Shown piece by piece: positions 43,157 through 52,578 of a stretch of 64,000 nucleotides of DNA. Position numbers and translations under genes: made by a program. Under the pieces are notes generated by a model. That model did not search any database and had not been told where the DNA came from. It saw only the letters and a program-made list of their open reading frames with translations. The number at the start of each line of letters is the position of its first letter. The first letter of the stretch is position 1. This stretch comes from an uncultured Bacteroides sp. (GTDB lineage: Bacteria; Bacteroidota; Bacteroidia; Bacteroidales; Bacteroidaceae): the NCBI GenBank assembly GCA_900544675.1, contig UQVZ01000005.1, forward strand, positions 57,278 through 121,277, in the 5' to 3' direction.

Positions 43157-43240
43157 AAAGACACAGAAACGTACGTTCATCCTTTTCTTTCTTTTTGAGA
43201 AAGAGGTCTGATGACAATACATTTTCTGTGTCCCTTTCTA
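43157..43240 (-). terminator. Possible hairpin between rpoZ and the DUF4293 gene
   Basis: On the minus strand GGGACACAGAAAA pairs with TTTCTGTGTCTTTTTT across a loop of about 50 nt. It could attenuate between the two genes, but the long loop makes it doubtful. Confidence 0.35.
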
Positions 43241-43248
43241 TGGAATTA

Positions 43249-43584
43249 TTATTGTAATTTTTCTTTTTCCTTCGCCGGATTGCGGTAATATACCTTTCCT
43301 TCGATGTATTCTTGAGTAGCAATCAGTGTCGGTTTCGGTAATTTCTCATAGTACCGTGAAATTTCAATCTGCTCTCTGTTTTCGAACACTTCTTCCAGAT
43401 TATCATTGTATGAAGCAAATTCTTGCAGCTTTTTCGATAAATCATTCTTCATTTCCACAGCAATCTGATTCGAGCGCTTACCGATGATAGCTACAGTTTC
43501 ATAGATATTACCCGTATCTTCACACAATTCCATCAGGTTACGCGTAATGGTATTGGTAGGAGCGTTTGTTTTTTTGTAATCCAT
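43249..43584 (-). CDS. rpoZ: RNA polymerase omega subunit (Rpb6-like)
   Basis: A 111-residue protein with the TGNIYETVAIIGKRSNQIAVE core, the omega/Rpb6 fold segment that latches the beta-prime subunit. The Bacteroidota form is longer and more divergent than E. coli omega. Its gene starts 25 nt after bamD and heads toward the DUF4293 gene. Confidence 0.85.
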   Translation of the reverse strand: MDYKKTNAPTNTITRNLMELCEDTGNIYETVAIIGKRSNQIAVEMKNDLSKKLQEFASYNDNLEEVFENREQIEISRYYEKLPKPTLIATQEYIEGKVYYRNPAKEKEKLQ

Positions 43585-43609
43585 AATTTTACTTTATTAT
43601 AAACCTTGA

Positions 43610-44443
43610 TTAATTTTCCTCTTTTACATATTGGCTGGCATCCTTGAAAATCTTTTCCACTTCAGGGATATACTTGCTTTCGGGAAACTCATTCTTGAAT
43701 GCATAATATTCGTCTATCGTGTCACGCATACGTTCTTCTTTTTTTTCCAGCACACTTTCTCTTGCCATATCATATTTGGCACGAAGTATCAGGATGGAAA
43801 GATCTTCCCTGAACTTAGTATAGGGATAGTCGCGTAACACATTTTGTGCTGTCACTACAGCGGCAAGGTAATTGTTACCCGTACTGCTGTAAGAAGTATT
43901 TCCGGTATATGAACCCAGGTCATAATATAGCTTTGCTGAAAGATACTCTTTTTCTACCAGTTTATCCTGTAGTTCGTAAATCATGTTCTGAGCCACTTCC
44001 TTACGCGGACTGGTTGGAAAATATTCGATAAACATCTGAAGTTCCTGAATAGCCTTGTATGTACTAGTCTGGTCCAAACGAGGTTCCGGCGTATCCAGAT
44101 ACAATGCCTTTCCACAGAAGAAACGTGCCAATTCAGTATAGGTGCCACGTGGGTAAGTGGTATAATATACATTGAAATAATGGGATGCTGAAATGAAATC
44201 CCCCTGATTGAAGTAGGTCATAGCCAGCATATAGGCTGACTCTTCTGCATTAGCTGTTCCCTTCAAGATAGGAATCAATTCCTCCAGCAAAGTAGCCGCA
44301 CGACTGTTTTGCCCTTTGGCAAAATATCCTTTTGCAGCTTCGTATTTATATTCGTAATCCGTACTTTTAAGCACGGTGTTATACTCCCCACACGAAGTCA
44401 GTGCTCCGCCTAGAAGTAATGACATAACGATGTACTTTTTCAT
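43610..44443 (-). CDS. bamD: BamD-like outer-membrane assembly lipoprotein
   Basis: A 277-residue lipoprotein. The signal ends in the lipobox LTSC (Cys18), so it is anchored to the outer membrane. The rest is TPR-like helical repeats (for example YEAAKGYFAKGQNSRAATLLE and AYMLAMTYFNQGDFISASHYF), as in BamD/YfiO, which supports BamA in inserting beta-barrels. It is first in an operon with rpoZ, from a good promoter divergent from uvrB. Confidence 0.88.
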   Translation of the reverse strand: MKKYIVMSLLLGGALTSCGEYNTVLKSTDYEYKYEAAKGYFAKGQNSRAATLLEELIPILKGTANAEESAYMLAMTYFNQGDFISASHYFNVYYTTYPRGTYTELARFFCGKALYLDTPEPRLDQTSTYKAIQELQMFIEYFPTSPRKEVAQNMIYELQDKLVEKEYLSAKLYYDLGSYTGNTSYSSTGNNYLAAVVTAQNVLRDYPYTKFREDLSILILRAKYDMARESVLEKKEERMRDTIDEYYAFKNEFPESKYIPEVEKIFKDASQYVKEEN

Positions 44444-44462
44444 ATCAATTAATATAGTTGTG

Positions 44463-44494
44463 CAAAAGTACGGCTTTCCGTCGAATAATGCAAC
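44463..44494 (-). promoter_or_regulatory. bamD promoter
   Basis: TACTTTTG (44470-44463) on the minus strand, with GTTG (44494-44491) 20 nt upstream. Confidence 0.55.
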
Positions 44495-44554
44495 AACTCA
44501 ATAATTTTTAATATAAAAATTCGACTACTTTCCCTGTCGGTGAAAAATATTATG

Positions 44555-44562
44555 TAACTTTA
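44555..44562 (+). promoter_or_regulatory. uvrB -7 box
   Basis: TAACTTTA is close to TAnnTTTG, 24 nt before the ATG; TTTC (about 44530) lies near the -33 position. Confidence 0.4.
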
Positions 44563-44585
44563 CGGGCTTTTTAAACATTGTCCGT

Positions 44586-46616
44586 ATGAATTTTGAACTT
44601 GTATCAGATTATCAGCCTACTGGAGACCAACCGGAAGCTATTGCACAATTGACTGAAGGAATAGAAAACGGCGTGCCTGCTCAAACTTTGTTGGGTGTAA
44701 CTGGTTCGGGTAAGACATTTACCATAGCTAATGTGATTAAGAATATCAATAAACCTACACTGATTTTGAGTCATAATAAGACACTGGCTGCCCAGCTTTA
44801 TGGCGAGTTCAAGAATTTTTTCCCACATAATGCAGTTGAATATTATGTGTCGTATTACGACTATTATCAACCTGAAGCCTATATTCCTTCTACTGATACT
44901 TATATAGAGAAAGATCTTGCCATCAATGAGGAAATAGACAAGCTGCGTTTGGCTGCTACATCGGCTTTGCTTTCAGGACGAAAAGATGTTATCGTCGTTT
45001 CATCTGTTTCGTGCATTTATGGTATGGGAAATCCGGCTGATTTCTACAATAATGTGATTGATGTGAAGAAAGGCAAGCGCATAGACCGCAATGTCTTTCT
45101 AAGAAGACTGGTAGACAGCCTGTATGTACGCAATGACCTTGAATTGAATCGTGGAAACTTCCGGGTAAAAGGCGATACAGTAGATATTTATCTTGCCTAT
45201 ACGGATAATGCGTTGAGAGTGATGTTTTGGGATGATGAAATCGATGCTATCGAAGAGATAGACCCGATTTTGGGACACAGACTGGCCGAATTTGATGAAT
45301 ATAAAATCTATCCTGCCAATTTGTTTATGACTACCAAGGAAAGTGTGCTTCGTGCCATTCATGATATTGAAGACGACTTGACCAAACAGGTCGCTTTCTT
45401 CGAAGAACAAGGTAAAACTTTTGAGGCCAAACGGTTATACGAACGTGTCACTTATGATATGGAAATGCTTCGCGAGCTGGGACACTGTTCGGGTATAGAG
45501 AATTATTCGCGTTACTTTGATGGTAGAGCTCCCGGTACTCGTCCTTATTGTCTGCTCGACTTTTTTCCAAAAGATTTCCTGATGGTTATTGATGAAAGTC
45601 ATGTTAGTGTTCCTCAAATCCGTGCCATGTATGGAGGTGATCGTGCACGTAAGGAAAATCTGATAAAATACGGTTTTCGGCTGCCTGCTGCTATGGATAA
45701 CCGTCCGTTGAAGTTCGAAGAATTTCAGGAAATGGTGAAACAAGTGATTTATGTCAGTGCGACACCTGATGATTATGAACTGGAACAAAGTGAAGGTGTC
45801 GTAGTAGAGCAGGTTATCCGTCCTACCGGATTGTTGGATCCAGTTATCGAAGTACGTCCCAGTATGAATCAGGTAGATGACTTGATGGAAGAAATTCAGC
45901 AGCGCATCGAAGTGCAGGAGCGTGTGCTGGTTACAACTCTAACCAAACGGATGGCGGAGGAACTGACTGAATACCTGCTTAATCATGGTATTCGTTGTAC
46001 TTATATTCATAGTGATGTAGAAACCCTGGAGCGTGTGAAGATTATGGATGACTTGCGTCAGGGTGTTTACGATGTACTGGTGGGTGTCAACTTGCTTCGT
46101 GAGGGCTTGGATTTACCCGAAGTATCCTTAGTCGCTATACTGGATGCTGATAAAGAAGGCTTCCTCCGTTCGCATCGTTCGTTGACGCAGACAGCTGGAA
46201 GAGCAGCCCGGAATGTGAATGGTAAGGTAATCATGTATGCCGATAAGATTACCGACAGTATGCGCCTGACTATTGATGAAACTAATCGCCGACGTGCCAA
46301 ACAGTTAGCTTATAATGAAGCTCATGGCATTACTCCAAAACAGATTAAACGTGCATATAGCAATGTATTGCTCGAAAAAACAGAAAGTGAAGCACAGGTT
46401 TCGAACCAGCCTAAGGCATATACTGATGCAGATGAACAACTTTATGCTGCAGCCGATCCGATTGTACAATATATGTCGAAAGAACAATTACAGAAGAGCA
46501 TCAATCGTACACGGAAACTAATGCAGGAGGCTGCCAAGAAACTCGACTTTATTGAAGCTGCCCAATACCGTGATGAGTTGATTAGGCTGGAAAATTTATT
46601 GAAAGAAAAAGCCTGA
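44586..46616 (+). CDS. uvrB: Excinuclease ABC subunit B
   Basis: A 676-residue helicase-like subunit that verifies DNA lesions and loads UvrC. It has the Walker A motif LGVTGSGKTFTIAN, the beta-hairpin region YYVSYYDYYQPEAYIP, the DEAD-like VIDESHVSVPQ, and helicase motifs LREGLDLPEVSLVAILD and TQTAGRAARN. A C-terminal UVR domain (KKLDFIEAAQYRDELIRLE) contacts UvrC. Length is normal. It is divergent from bamD. Confidence 0.97.
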   Translation: MNFELVSDYQPTGDQPEAIAQLTEGIENGVPAQTLLGVTGSGKTFTIANVIKNINKPTLILSHNKTLAAQLYGEFKNFFPHNAVEYYVSYYDYYQPEAYIPSTDTYIEKDLAINEEIDKLRLAATSALLSGRKDVIVVSSVSCIYGMGNPADFYNNVIDVKKGKRIDRNVFLRRLVDSLYVRNDLELNRGNFRVKGDTVDIYLAYTDNALRVMFWDDEIDAIEEIDPILGHRLAEFDEYKIYPANLFMTTKESVLRAIHDIEDDLTKQVAFFEEQGKTFEAKRLYERVTYDMEMLRELGHCSGIENYSRYFDGRAPGTRPYCLLDFFPKDFLMVIDESHVSVPQIRAMYGGDRARKENLIKYGFRLPAAMDNRPLKFEEFQEMVKQVIYVSATPDDYELEQSEGVVVEQVIRPTGLLDPVIEVRPSMNQVDDLMEEIQQRIEVQERVLVTTLTKRMAEELTEYLLNHGIRCTYIHSDVETLERVKIMDDLRQGVYDVLVGVNLLREGLDLPEVSLVAILDADKEGFLRSHRSLTQTAGRAARNVNGKVIMYADKITDSMRLTIDETNRRRAKQLAYNEAHGITPKQIKRAYSNVLLEKTESEAQVSNQPKAYTDADEQLYAAADPIVQYMSKEQLQKSINRTRKLMQEAAKKLDFIEAAQYRDELIRLENLLKEKA

Positions 46617-46671
46617 TAAGCAAATTTCAGTAGTAGCTGTCCCGAAGCATGATTAAGCATATAAAACAAAA

Positions 46672-46696
46672 AAGGCATCCCTTAACAGGATGCCTT
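46672..46696. terminator. Two-way terminator between uvrB and the small secreted protein
   Basis: AAGGCATCC pairs with GGATGCCTT across CTTAACA, with A- and T-rich flanks on either side. Confidence 0.8.
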
Positions 46697-46728
46697 ACTT
46701 TAATTATTAAAATCTATTTTTGAACGAA

Positions 46729-47091
46729 TTATTTATCAATATTGATACCTTTGTTACGCAAAGTCAATGCCATCAGACGTACATAGTCGGCATATTGCTT
46801 ATCATTCAACGTCTTTTTCATTAACTTCAGATTTCCATATACAGCATTACGTACTTTCTGGTTAGCGTCTTTAGTAGAACGGTTAGCTATCTTCATCTGT
46901 TCTTGGAAATAGTCGCAAATGTCTGCTACTTCTTCACCTTGAGTTGAATTCAGTCTCAAATACTTGTTCAGTTTAGCTTTGTTAATAGATCCATCCCATT
47001 TAGCAACAACAGTTGAATCGTTTACACCGTTAGCAAATACTGATGCAGAAAACGCTAAAGCAGCTACTAATGTTAATCCAAACTTTTTCAT
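46729..47091 (-). CDS. Small secreted protein, unknown function
   Basis: A 120-residue protein. Residues 1-20 (MKKFGLTLVAALAFSASVFA) form a signal peptide. The mature part is helical and basic (RSTKDANQKVRNAVYGNLKL, MKKTLNDKQYADYVRLM), resembling small Spy-like periplasmic proteins, though that likeness is loose. It is monocistronic with a minus-strand TATCTTTG box at 47200-47193. I do not recognise a named family. Confidence 0.72.
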   Translation of the reverse strand: MKKFGLTLVAALAFSASVFANGVNDSTVVAKWDGSINKAKLNKYLRLNSTQGEEVADICDYFQEQMKIANRSTKDANQKVRNAVYGNLKLMKKTLNDKQYADYVRLMALTLRNKGINIDK

Positions 47092-47319
47092 AATACCTAA
47101 ATTTTAAATGTTACCTAAAAACTTGTTACCTTAAAAACAATAATGTTATCTTTTAAATCTAGTTTAGCTCGAGCTTTATCTTTTTACCGATGCAAAGATA
47201 AGGATATGTTGAATAACATAAAAATAATATCCAAAGAAAATATGTATCAAGGTGTCATTTATTGATTTAAATCAATTAGGGGATAGCATTATGTATGTGT
47301 TTGAAATGTTTTTGTAATA
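47092..47319. other. AT-rich promoter region of the small secreted protein
   Basis: Holds TATCTTTG (47200-47193, minus) and the palindrome TTGATTTAAATCAA (47262-47275). No gene is seen. Confidence 0.45.
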
Positions 47320-47639
47320 TCAAGAACGTAAAAAAAAGCAAGAAGCTACTATTTGAAAGCGAATGCTAGATAGGACTATATTTATTGATTTCTCACGGTC
47401 GCCTTGTTCCAAGGCAACCGTGAGGGGAGAGCCTCCTACTCTGCGATAGAGGAAAATGCGGAAATCAGGATGATGACTGCACTGGTTACATCGATGCCAG
47501 CCAGTGCATCGGTACCGATATGAGGAATATGTCCGATGTAGATACGGTCTATTAAATTGTAGAGCAGATTGACAAATTGTGCCGCAATGGCAGGAAGTGC
47601 CATTTTGAAGACTGGCGACAACATACGTTTGGTGCCCAC
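47320..47639 (-). pseudogene. MATE efflux transporter remnant
   Basis: Residues from GTG 47639 (MGTKRMLSPVFKMALPAIAAQFVNLLYNLIDRIYIGHI...) match the first two helices of MATE transporters. The frame stops at 47436, while the expected continuation (VGGSPLTVALEQGDREKSI) runs in a neighbouring frame just after a shift near 47440. Similarity then ends and a stop follows at 47320. Over 300 residues of the usual ~450 are missing. It begins 27 nt after the acyltransferase pseudogene on the same strand. Confidence 0.8.
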
Positions 47640-47666
47640 TCTTTCTTCGTATGCAATGCCTGTGCT

Positions 47667-48836
47667 TTATCCTACAAGATACCGCGCTGTTTTTTCGCCT
47701 GTGACCCGACGTATAGCCAATACCAATAGCCAGGAAACAAGGAATGCCAGAACGGCTGCGCAAGGTATCTGTAATCCGAGCGGGATATGGATGAGGCGCA
47801 TCAAGGTTACGGCCGGACCGGTGAAGAAGAAATGCACCATATAGATGCCGAATCCGCAGACGGTCAGGTTGGCAAGGGCGCGTTTCACGTGCTCGGAATG
47901 GATGCAGATGATTTTGCAGCACATAAATACCGGAATGGTCATTAGTGCCACGTTGGGCGAACAATAATAGATAAACAGTTCCAGTTGCTCGTTGGTATAA
48001 GTGGGTAGTGTAGTCATGTGGCGGTATCCTACGAAAGTAATGATATAGCCGATAAGGAACATCGGAACGCCATAAAGCAATACTTTCGAAATGCTCCATT
48101 CTACCTTACTTAAATAATGTCCCAGCAGGAGGTATCCGTTGAAGCCTGCAAAGTAATACAGCATATAAAATTCGTTCCAGGAACAGGCTCCCCAGATATA
48201 CGGATTGATAAATGTCCGTATGTAGGGAATAAAGAGTGTGATTCCCCAAGCTATCAGGAACCAGCGTTTGGCACGGTCGGACGCTTTTTCTATCCATGCC
48301 GAGAAGATGGGCATGTACAGGTACAGTCCGATGAGCAGGTAGATGTACCACATGTGTACATCGAAGGCATTGTAGGTGAGTGGAATCTGGCTGATGTATC
48401 CCCATGTGTCCGCCAAAGACAGGCGGGTGGCTTCTTCGCCCAAATAGGGAAAGAAGACGCGGATGCCTTCCGTACCGGCTCCTATGGCTCCCATGAGCCA
48501 TGGGAAAGCTCCATAAATTACAGACCATATCAGGAAAGGTCAAAGTACCCGGCTGATGCGTTTCTTATAAAAGGTACCCGTATTGCCTCTGACCGGCAAT
48601 AACAGGGTGCCGGTAATCATGACAAACAGGGGGACACAAGGACGCAGAAAGGACTGATACGCCGCACCCCAGAATTTGATTTCGTTCAGGTTGGCAGGCG
48701 CTTCGCCTGTAAAGAAATTAAAAGGGTCTGCACTGTGGCTGCATACGACGGTAAACATAGCGACAAAGCGGACAATGTCGAGCCAGACGATATGTTCGCG
48801 GCGACTGGGCAAGGTAGTTGCTTCGCTCATTGTCAA
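47667..48836 (-). pseudogene. Membrane acyltransferase (acyltransferase 3 family) with one in-frame TGA
   Basis: The N-terminal part from ATG 48836 (98 residues, with VWLDIVRFVAMFTVVCSHSAD carrying the family His) ends at TGA 48542-48540. The rest continues in the same frame (PFLIWSVIYGAFPWLMGA...) to 47667, with about ten hydrophobic helices. Read through, it makes about 389 residues, a normal length for O-acyltransferases that decorate surface glycans. Only one codon breaks it. The ATG overlaps the nitronate monooxygenase stop (ATGA), so it was translationally coupled. Confidence 0.82.
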
Positions 48837-49786
48837 TCCCCCAAAGTCCTGATTGCCTGCATGCGGTTTAATGCCTCCTGATAGTCTTCTACCAGTTCTT
48901 TCATCACCTCGCTGACCGGCTGCAACCGCTTGATTTGTGAAGCTGCCTGACCGATTTCGATTTCTCCATCGAATATGTCTCCTTCGAAAATACCCAGTTT
49001 GGCACGTCCTCTTCCCAGTATTTCCCGCAGTTCGTCGACCGAAGCGCCCCGTTGCTCCGCTTCTTCCACCCGTTTGTAGAAATCATTCTTTACCAGTCGG
49101 GTGGGAGTGATTTGTTTCAGCGTCAGTATGGTGTCTCCCTCATTCAGGCGCAGGCAGCGGTCTTTGAACGAGAAGTGTGCCGAGCTTTCTTCGGTCAGTG
49201 CGAAGCGTGTGCCTATTTGCACGCCGTCGGCTCCCAGTGCCTGTGCGGCAAGGATGCTTTCTCCGGTAGCGATGCCTCCGGCTGCCAGCAAAGGTAAGGT
49301 ACAGGTGCGGCGGATAGCCGGGATGAGACACATGGTTGTGGTTTCTTCCCGTCCGTTATGTCCTCCGGCTTCGAAGCCTTCTGCCACGATGGCATCGACG
49401 CCCGCTTCTTCGCATTTGGCGGCGAATTTGGTAGAAGACACTACATGGGCTACCAGTATTTCATGGTCGTGCAACCATTCGGTCCATTTCTTCGGGCTTC
49501 CGGCTGAGGTGAATACGATTTTTACACCCTCGTCCGCAATGATTTGCATGATGGTTTCTATTTCGGGATACATCAGGGGTACGTTGACTCCGAAAGGTTT
49601 GTCGGTAGCCGCTTTACATTTGCGGATGTGCTCACGTAAGGTTTCGGGGTGCATGGAGCCAGCTCCCAGCAAGCCCAGTCCTCCGGCGTTGCTTACGGCT
49701 GAAGCCAGCCGCCAGCCGCTGCACCATACCATCCCGCCTTGAATGATGGGATACTTGATTTGAAAAAGATGACAGATTCTGTTCAT
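48833..49786 (-). CDS. Nitronate monooxygenase / FabK-like flavoprotein
   Basis: A 317-residue FMN TIM-barrel enzyme of the 2-nitropropane dioxygenase family. YPIIQGGMVWCSGWRLASAV and NAGGLGLLGAGS form the N-terminal flavin site, EGFEAGGHNGREETTTM holds the active-site His, and LLAAGGIATGESILAAQALGADGVQIGTRF is the phosphate-binding half. FabK-type enoyl-ACP reductases share this pattern, so a fatty acid role cannot be excluded. It follows the radical-SAM gene by 57 nt and overlaps the acyltransferase start. Confidence 0.85.
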   Translation of the reverse strand: MNRICHLFQIKYPIIQGGMVWCSGWRLASAVSNAGGLGLLGAGSMHPETLREHIRKCKAATDKPFGVNVPLMYPEIETIMQIIADEGVKIVFTSAGSPKKWTEWLHDHEILVAHVVSSTKFAAKCEEAGVDAIVAEGFEAGGHNGREETTTMCLIPAIRRTCTLPLLAAGGIATGESILAAQALGADGVQIGTRFALTEESSAHFSFKDRCLRLNEGDTILTLKQITPTRLVKNDFYKRVEEAEQRGASVDELREILGRGRAKLGIFEGDIFDGEIEIGQAASQIKRLQPVSEVMKELVEDYQEALNRMQAIRTLGD

Positions 49787-49843
49787 GGGAAAATGATTTT
49801 TAGGTTACTGATTCTGTTTGTTTGTAAAGAGGGCAGGCTTGCT

Positions 49844-51490
49844 TTAAGCCTGTTCCTTTTGCACCGCCTTGAATACCGGTTTGGCTTGCTGCGATTCGGT
49901 TTCGAATCCGAACCAGTAAGCCGTGCTTTCACCTTCGGCCGGAGGAAGCAGGCATAGCCTCAATCCTTCGTGATAAGTGCCGTAGATTATTTCCCAATGT
50001 TCGGGTGGCAATACATGCTTGGTACGGATGCGGGCAGCAGGTTGCTTTTTGAGCGACATGCCCGCTTCTATCCACGCGAGTGTTACGGCGGTTTCGTATG
50101 CCGGATAAGTGTTCCGGCAGAAGTCATATAGCAGGATGCCTCTCCGTTCTTGACTCATCGGCTGGTCAATGACGCCGATATGAATCAGATGGTCGAGAAA
50201 ACGGTGAAGAAAATCGGGTTGTTCTACAATCAGCTTGCGGGTGACGGCTTGCCATACCTTTGCATTATAGAATCCGTCGAGCAGGCGGGAGAGCATTCGT
50301 GCCGTTTGTAGTTCGTCGGGTGTAATTTCATGGGTTTGCAATACCTCGTAAGGAGGAAAGGGAGAATAGCATATTCCCAGTTCCTCGGCCCGTCTCCGCA
50401 TTTCCGTTCCGGGCAATAGCTTGAGCGTTTCCAATTGGATTTCGCCTGCTCCGTATGAAGCCAGTATACGGACGTCATCGAAGATTTGTCCGAGGTGATA
50501 AAGCGGAAGTCCGGCTATCAGGTCGGCATGGGTCTCTACGTTGGGTAGCGCACAAAGGAATTTCAAGCCAGCCAAGGCATCTTCCAGTTTCCCGTTTCTC
50601 CGGCTTCTGTCCAGTACTTCCTGATGCAGGCTTTGTATGCCGGCTTCCAGATGAAGTTGTCCGGCAGGCATCGAGGCAATCTCTTCTTTCAGCTCGTCGG
50701 TTAAAAGGGCCGGATGTATTTCCAGGTGGAAACGGATGTCGGGAAATTCGCGGAACAGGTCGAGCAGGGCTTTGGCGTGCCGGCTGTTGTAATTGAATGT
50801 GCGGTCGAGTACACGGATGTTGTGAATGTGGTGCTCCCGGATAATCCCGATGCGTTTCCGGATAGTTTCGATGGATAGGGTGCGTACCGGTTTCTCGCCT
50901 CCGCTTACACAGAAAGCGCAGGTATTGAAGCATCCGCGTGTGGTCTCCAGTTGTACGAAAGGCTTGCTCCAGTTGAAGAACGGGCTTTCTTCCGGCGGAA
51001 CGAGATGCTGTATGTCTGCCACTTGTGCCCTGCCGTTGTCGTGATACGCCTGATGGGTGTCAAGATAACATAGTCCTTTGGTGGTATGCCATTGTTCGGG
51101 TTTGTTCCATACGGCTGTCCATTGTGCGAAGGTTTCCTCTCCCTCGCCCCGGAACACGCAGTCGACAAACGGGTAGTTGCGTAAGAATGTCTCGTTGTCG
51201 CCCAAAAACTCGGGACCGCCCAAAACGATGCGGCACGAAGGAAGCAGGGCTTTGATGCGCGCGAGGGTATGAAGCAACGGCTCGTGATTGAACAGCCAGC
51301 ATGTAGCCGCCACGATGTCCGGTCTCCTGCGGCAGATTTCGGCACTCGTCATGCCGGGATTCTCGTTGATGGTGGCTGATACGATGTCCCATTCGATTTG
51401 TGTATGCCCTGTCAGTTGGGCCTGTAAGGCGGGCAATGCCAACGAGGAATGCGCATACGAGCTGTTCAGGTCAAGCCAGAGGATTTTCAT
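49844..51490 (-). CDS. B12-binding radical SAM protein (DUF4080 type)
   Basis: A 548-residue protein. The N-terminal cobalamin-binding-like domain covers about 1-135. A radical SAM domain follows with TTRGCFNTCAFCVSGGEKP (CxxxCxxC) at about 195. The C-terminal third matches the DUF4080 layout of Bacteroidota and Firmicutes proteins with unknown substrate. I use ATG 51490 (MKILWLDLNSSYAHSSLALP), the typical start of the B12-binding class; a longer frame adds nine residues. A methyltransferase or ring-forming role is possible; nothing adjacent tells which. Confidence 0.87.
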   Translation of the reverse strand: MKILWLDLNSSYAHSSLALPALQAQLTGHTQIEWDIVSATINENPGMTSAEICRRRPDIVAATCWLFNHEPLLHTLARIKALLPSCRIVLGGPEFLGDNETFLRNYPFVDCVFRGEGEETFAQWTAVWNKPEQWHTTKGLCYLDTHQAYHDNGRAQVADIQHLVPPEESPFFNWSKPFVQLETTRGCFNTCAFCVSGGEKPVRTLSIETIRKRIGIIREHHIHNIRVLDRTFNYNSRHAKALLDLFREFPDIRFHLEIHPALLTDELKEEIASMPAGQLHLEAGIQSLHQEVLDRSRRNGKLEDALAGLKFLCALPNVETHADLIAGLPLYHLGQIFDDVRILASYGAGEIQLETLKLLPGTEMRRRAEELGICYSPFPPYEVLQTHEITPDELQTARMLSRLLDGFYNAKVWQAVTRKLIVEQPDFLHRFLDHLIHIGVIDQPMSQERRGILLYDFCRNTYPAYETAVTLAWIEAGMSLKKQPAARIRTKHVLPPEHWEIIYGTYHEGLRLCLLPPAEGESTAYWFGFETESQQAKPVFKAVQKEQA

Positions 51491-51514
51491 TGGAGTCTGG
51501 GGGATGAGAGTTGC

Positions 51515-51551
51515 CACAGATTACACGGGGCAATCTGTGCAATCTGTGGTG
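51515..51551. repeat. Small palindromic repeat (CCACAGATT module)
   Basis: CCACAGATTacac...AATCTGTGCAATCTGTGG forms a stem between prs and the radical-SAM gene and uses the same CCACAGATTACAC module as 17.39 and 57.96 kb. Confidence 0.65.
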
Positions 51552-51558
51552 AAGTGAG

Positions 51559-52497
51559 TTAGAGTAAATATTGCGAGCTGATGGATTCGTGGCTTAAGAC
51601 ACGGCGAATCGTTTCAGCGAACATATCGGCTATAGAGAGCTGTTTCACTTTGGCACAACGGTTCGAGTACGGGATGCTGTCGGTGAATACCAGTTCTTCC
51701 AGTTGCGAGTTCTGCACCCGTTCGGATGCCGGACCCGACATGACACAATGAGAGGCAATGGCACGGACTGAAGTGGCTCCGGCTTCTTTCATGATGTCGG
51801 CAGCTTTGGTAATGGTACCGGCTGTATCCACCATGTCGTCTATCAAGACTACGTCCTTGCCTTTTACGTCACCGATGATTTGCATAGATGCTACGACATT
51901 GGCTTTTTCGCGTGTCTTGTGACACAAAACCAAGGGCACATCCAGGTATTTGGCATACGTGCTGGCACGTTTCGATCCGCCTACATCAGGAGTGGCGATG
52001 ACCAGGTTGGGTAAGTTCAACGACTGGATGTAGGGAGCAAAGATGGTAGAGCCGTACAGGTGATCCACCGGGATATCAAAAAATCCCTGAATCTGGTCAG
52101 CATGCAAATCCATCGTAATCAAACGGTCGATACCTGCTACACTCAGCAAATTGGCTACCAGCTTGGCACCGATAGAGACACGGGGCTTATCCTTACGGTC
52201 TTGACGCGCCCATCCGAAATAAGGGATAACAGCAATAATACGTTTTGCCGATGCACGTTTAGCTGCATCAATCATCAGTAAAAGCTCCATCAAATTATCG
52301 GAGTTCGGAAAAGTGGATTGTACGAGAAACACGTGCTGTCCACGGATCGATTCTTCGTAAGATACTGCAAATTCGCCGTCTGCGAAATGAGTAATGTTCA
52401 TGTTACCCAGCGGGCATCCCAAACATTTGCAGATTTTTTCTGCGAGGTATCTCGAGTTTGTGCCCGAGAATACTTTAAATTTTGATGTTTCGCTCAT
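51559..52497 (-). CDS. prs: Ribose-phosphate pyrophosphokinase
   Basis: A 312-residue enzyme making PRPP from ribose 5-phosphate and ATP for nucleotide, His and Trp synthesis. It has FSGTNSRYLAEKICKCLG at the start, DLHADQIQGFFDIPVDHLY near residue 128, and the PRPP-binding loop DVVLIDDMVDTAGTITKAA near 215. Length and order are normal. It is read alone from a consensus promoter. Confidence 0.97.
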   Translation of the reverse strand: MSETSKFKVFSGTNSRYLAEKICKCLGCPLGNMNITHFADGEFAVSYEESIRGQHVFLVQSTFPNSDNLMELLLMIDAAKRASAKRIIAVIPYFGWARQDRKDKPRVSIGAKLVANLLSVAGIDRLITMDLHADQIQGFFDIPVDHLYGSTIFAPYIQSLNLPNLVIATPDVGGSKRASTYAKYLDVPLVLCHKTREKANVVASMQIIGDVKGKDVVLIDDMVDTAGTITKAADIMKEAGATSVRAIASHCVMSGPASERVQNSQLEELVFTDSIPYSNRCAKVKQLSIADMFAETIRRVLSHESISSQYLL

Positions 52498-52528
52498 TGT
52501 TTAATTATGTTGCCTTAAAAAGTATATA

Positions 52529-52560
52529 CAAAGTTACGCTATTTCTTCAAACCGGACAAA
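52529..52560 (-). promoter_or_regulatory. prs promoter
   Basis: TTTG (52560-52557) and TAACTTTG (52536-52529) on the minus strand with 20 nt between, 32 nt ahead of the ATG. Confidence 0.7.
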
Positions 52561-52578
52561 AGAATGTACCGAAAAACT

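Noticed and set aside
48540..48542. TGA as selenocysteine or recoded sense codon
   Set aside because: The position is a hydrophobic site in acyltransferases, no stem-loop typical of a SECIS is seen right after it, and nothing else in the window suggests TGA recoding.
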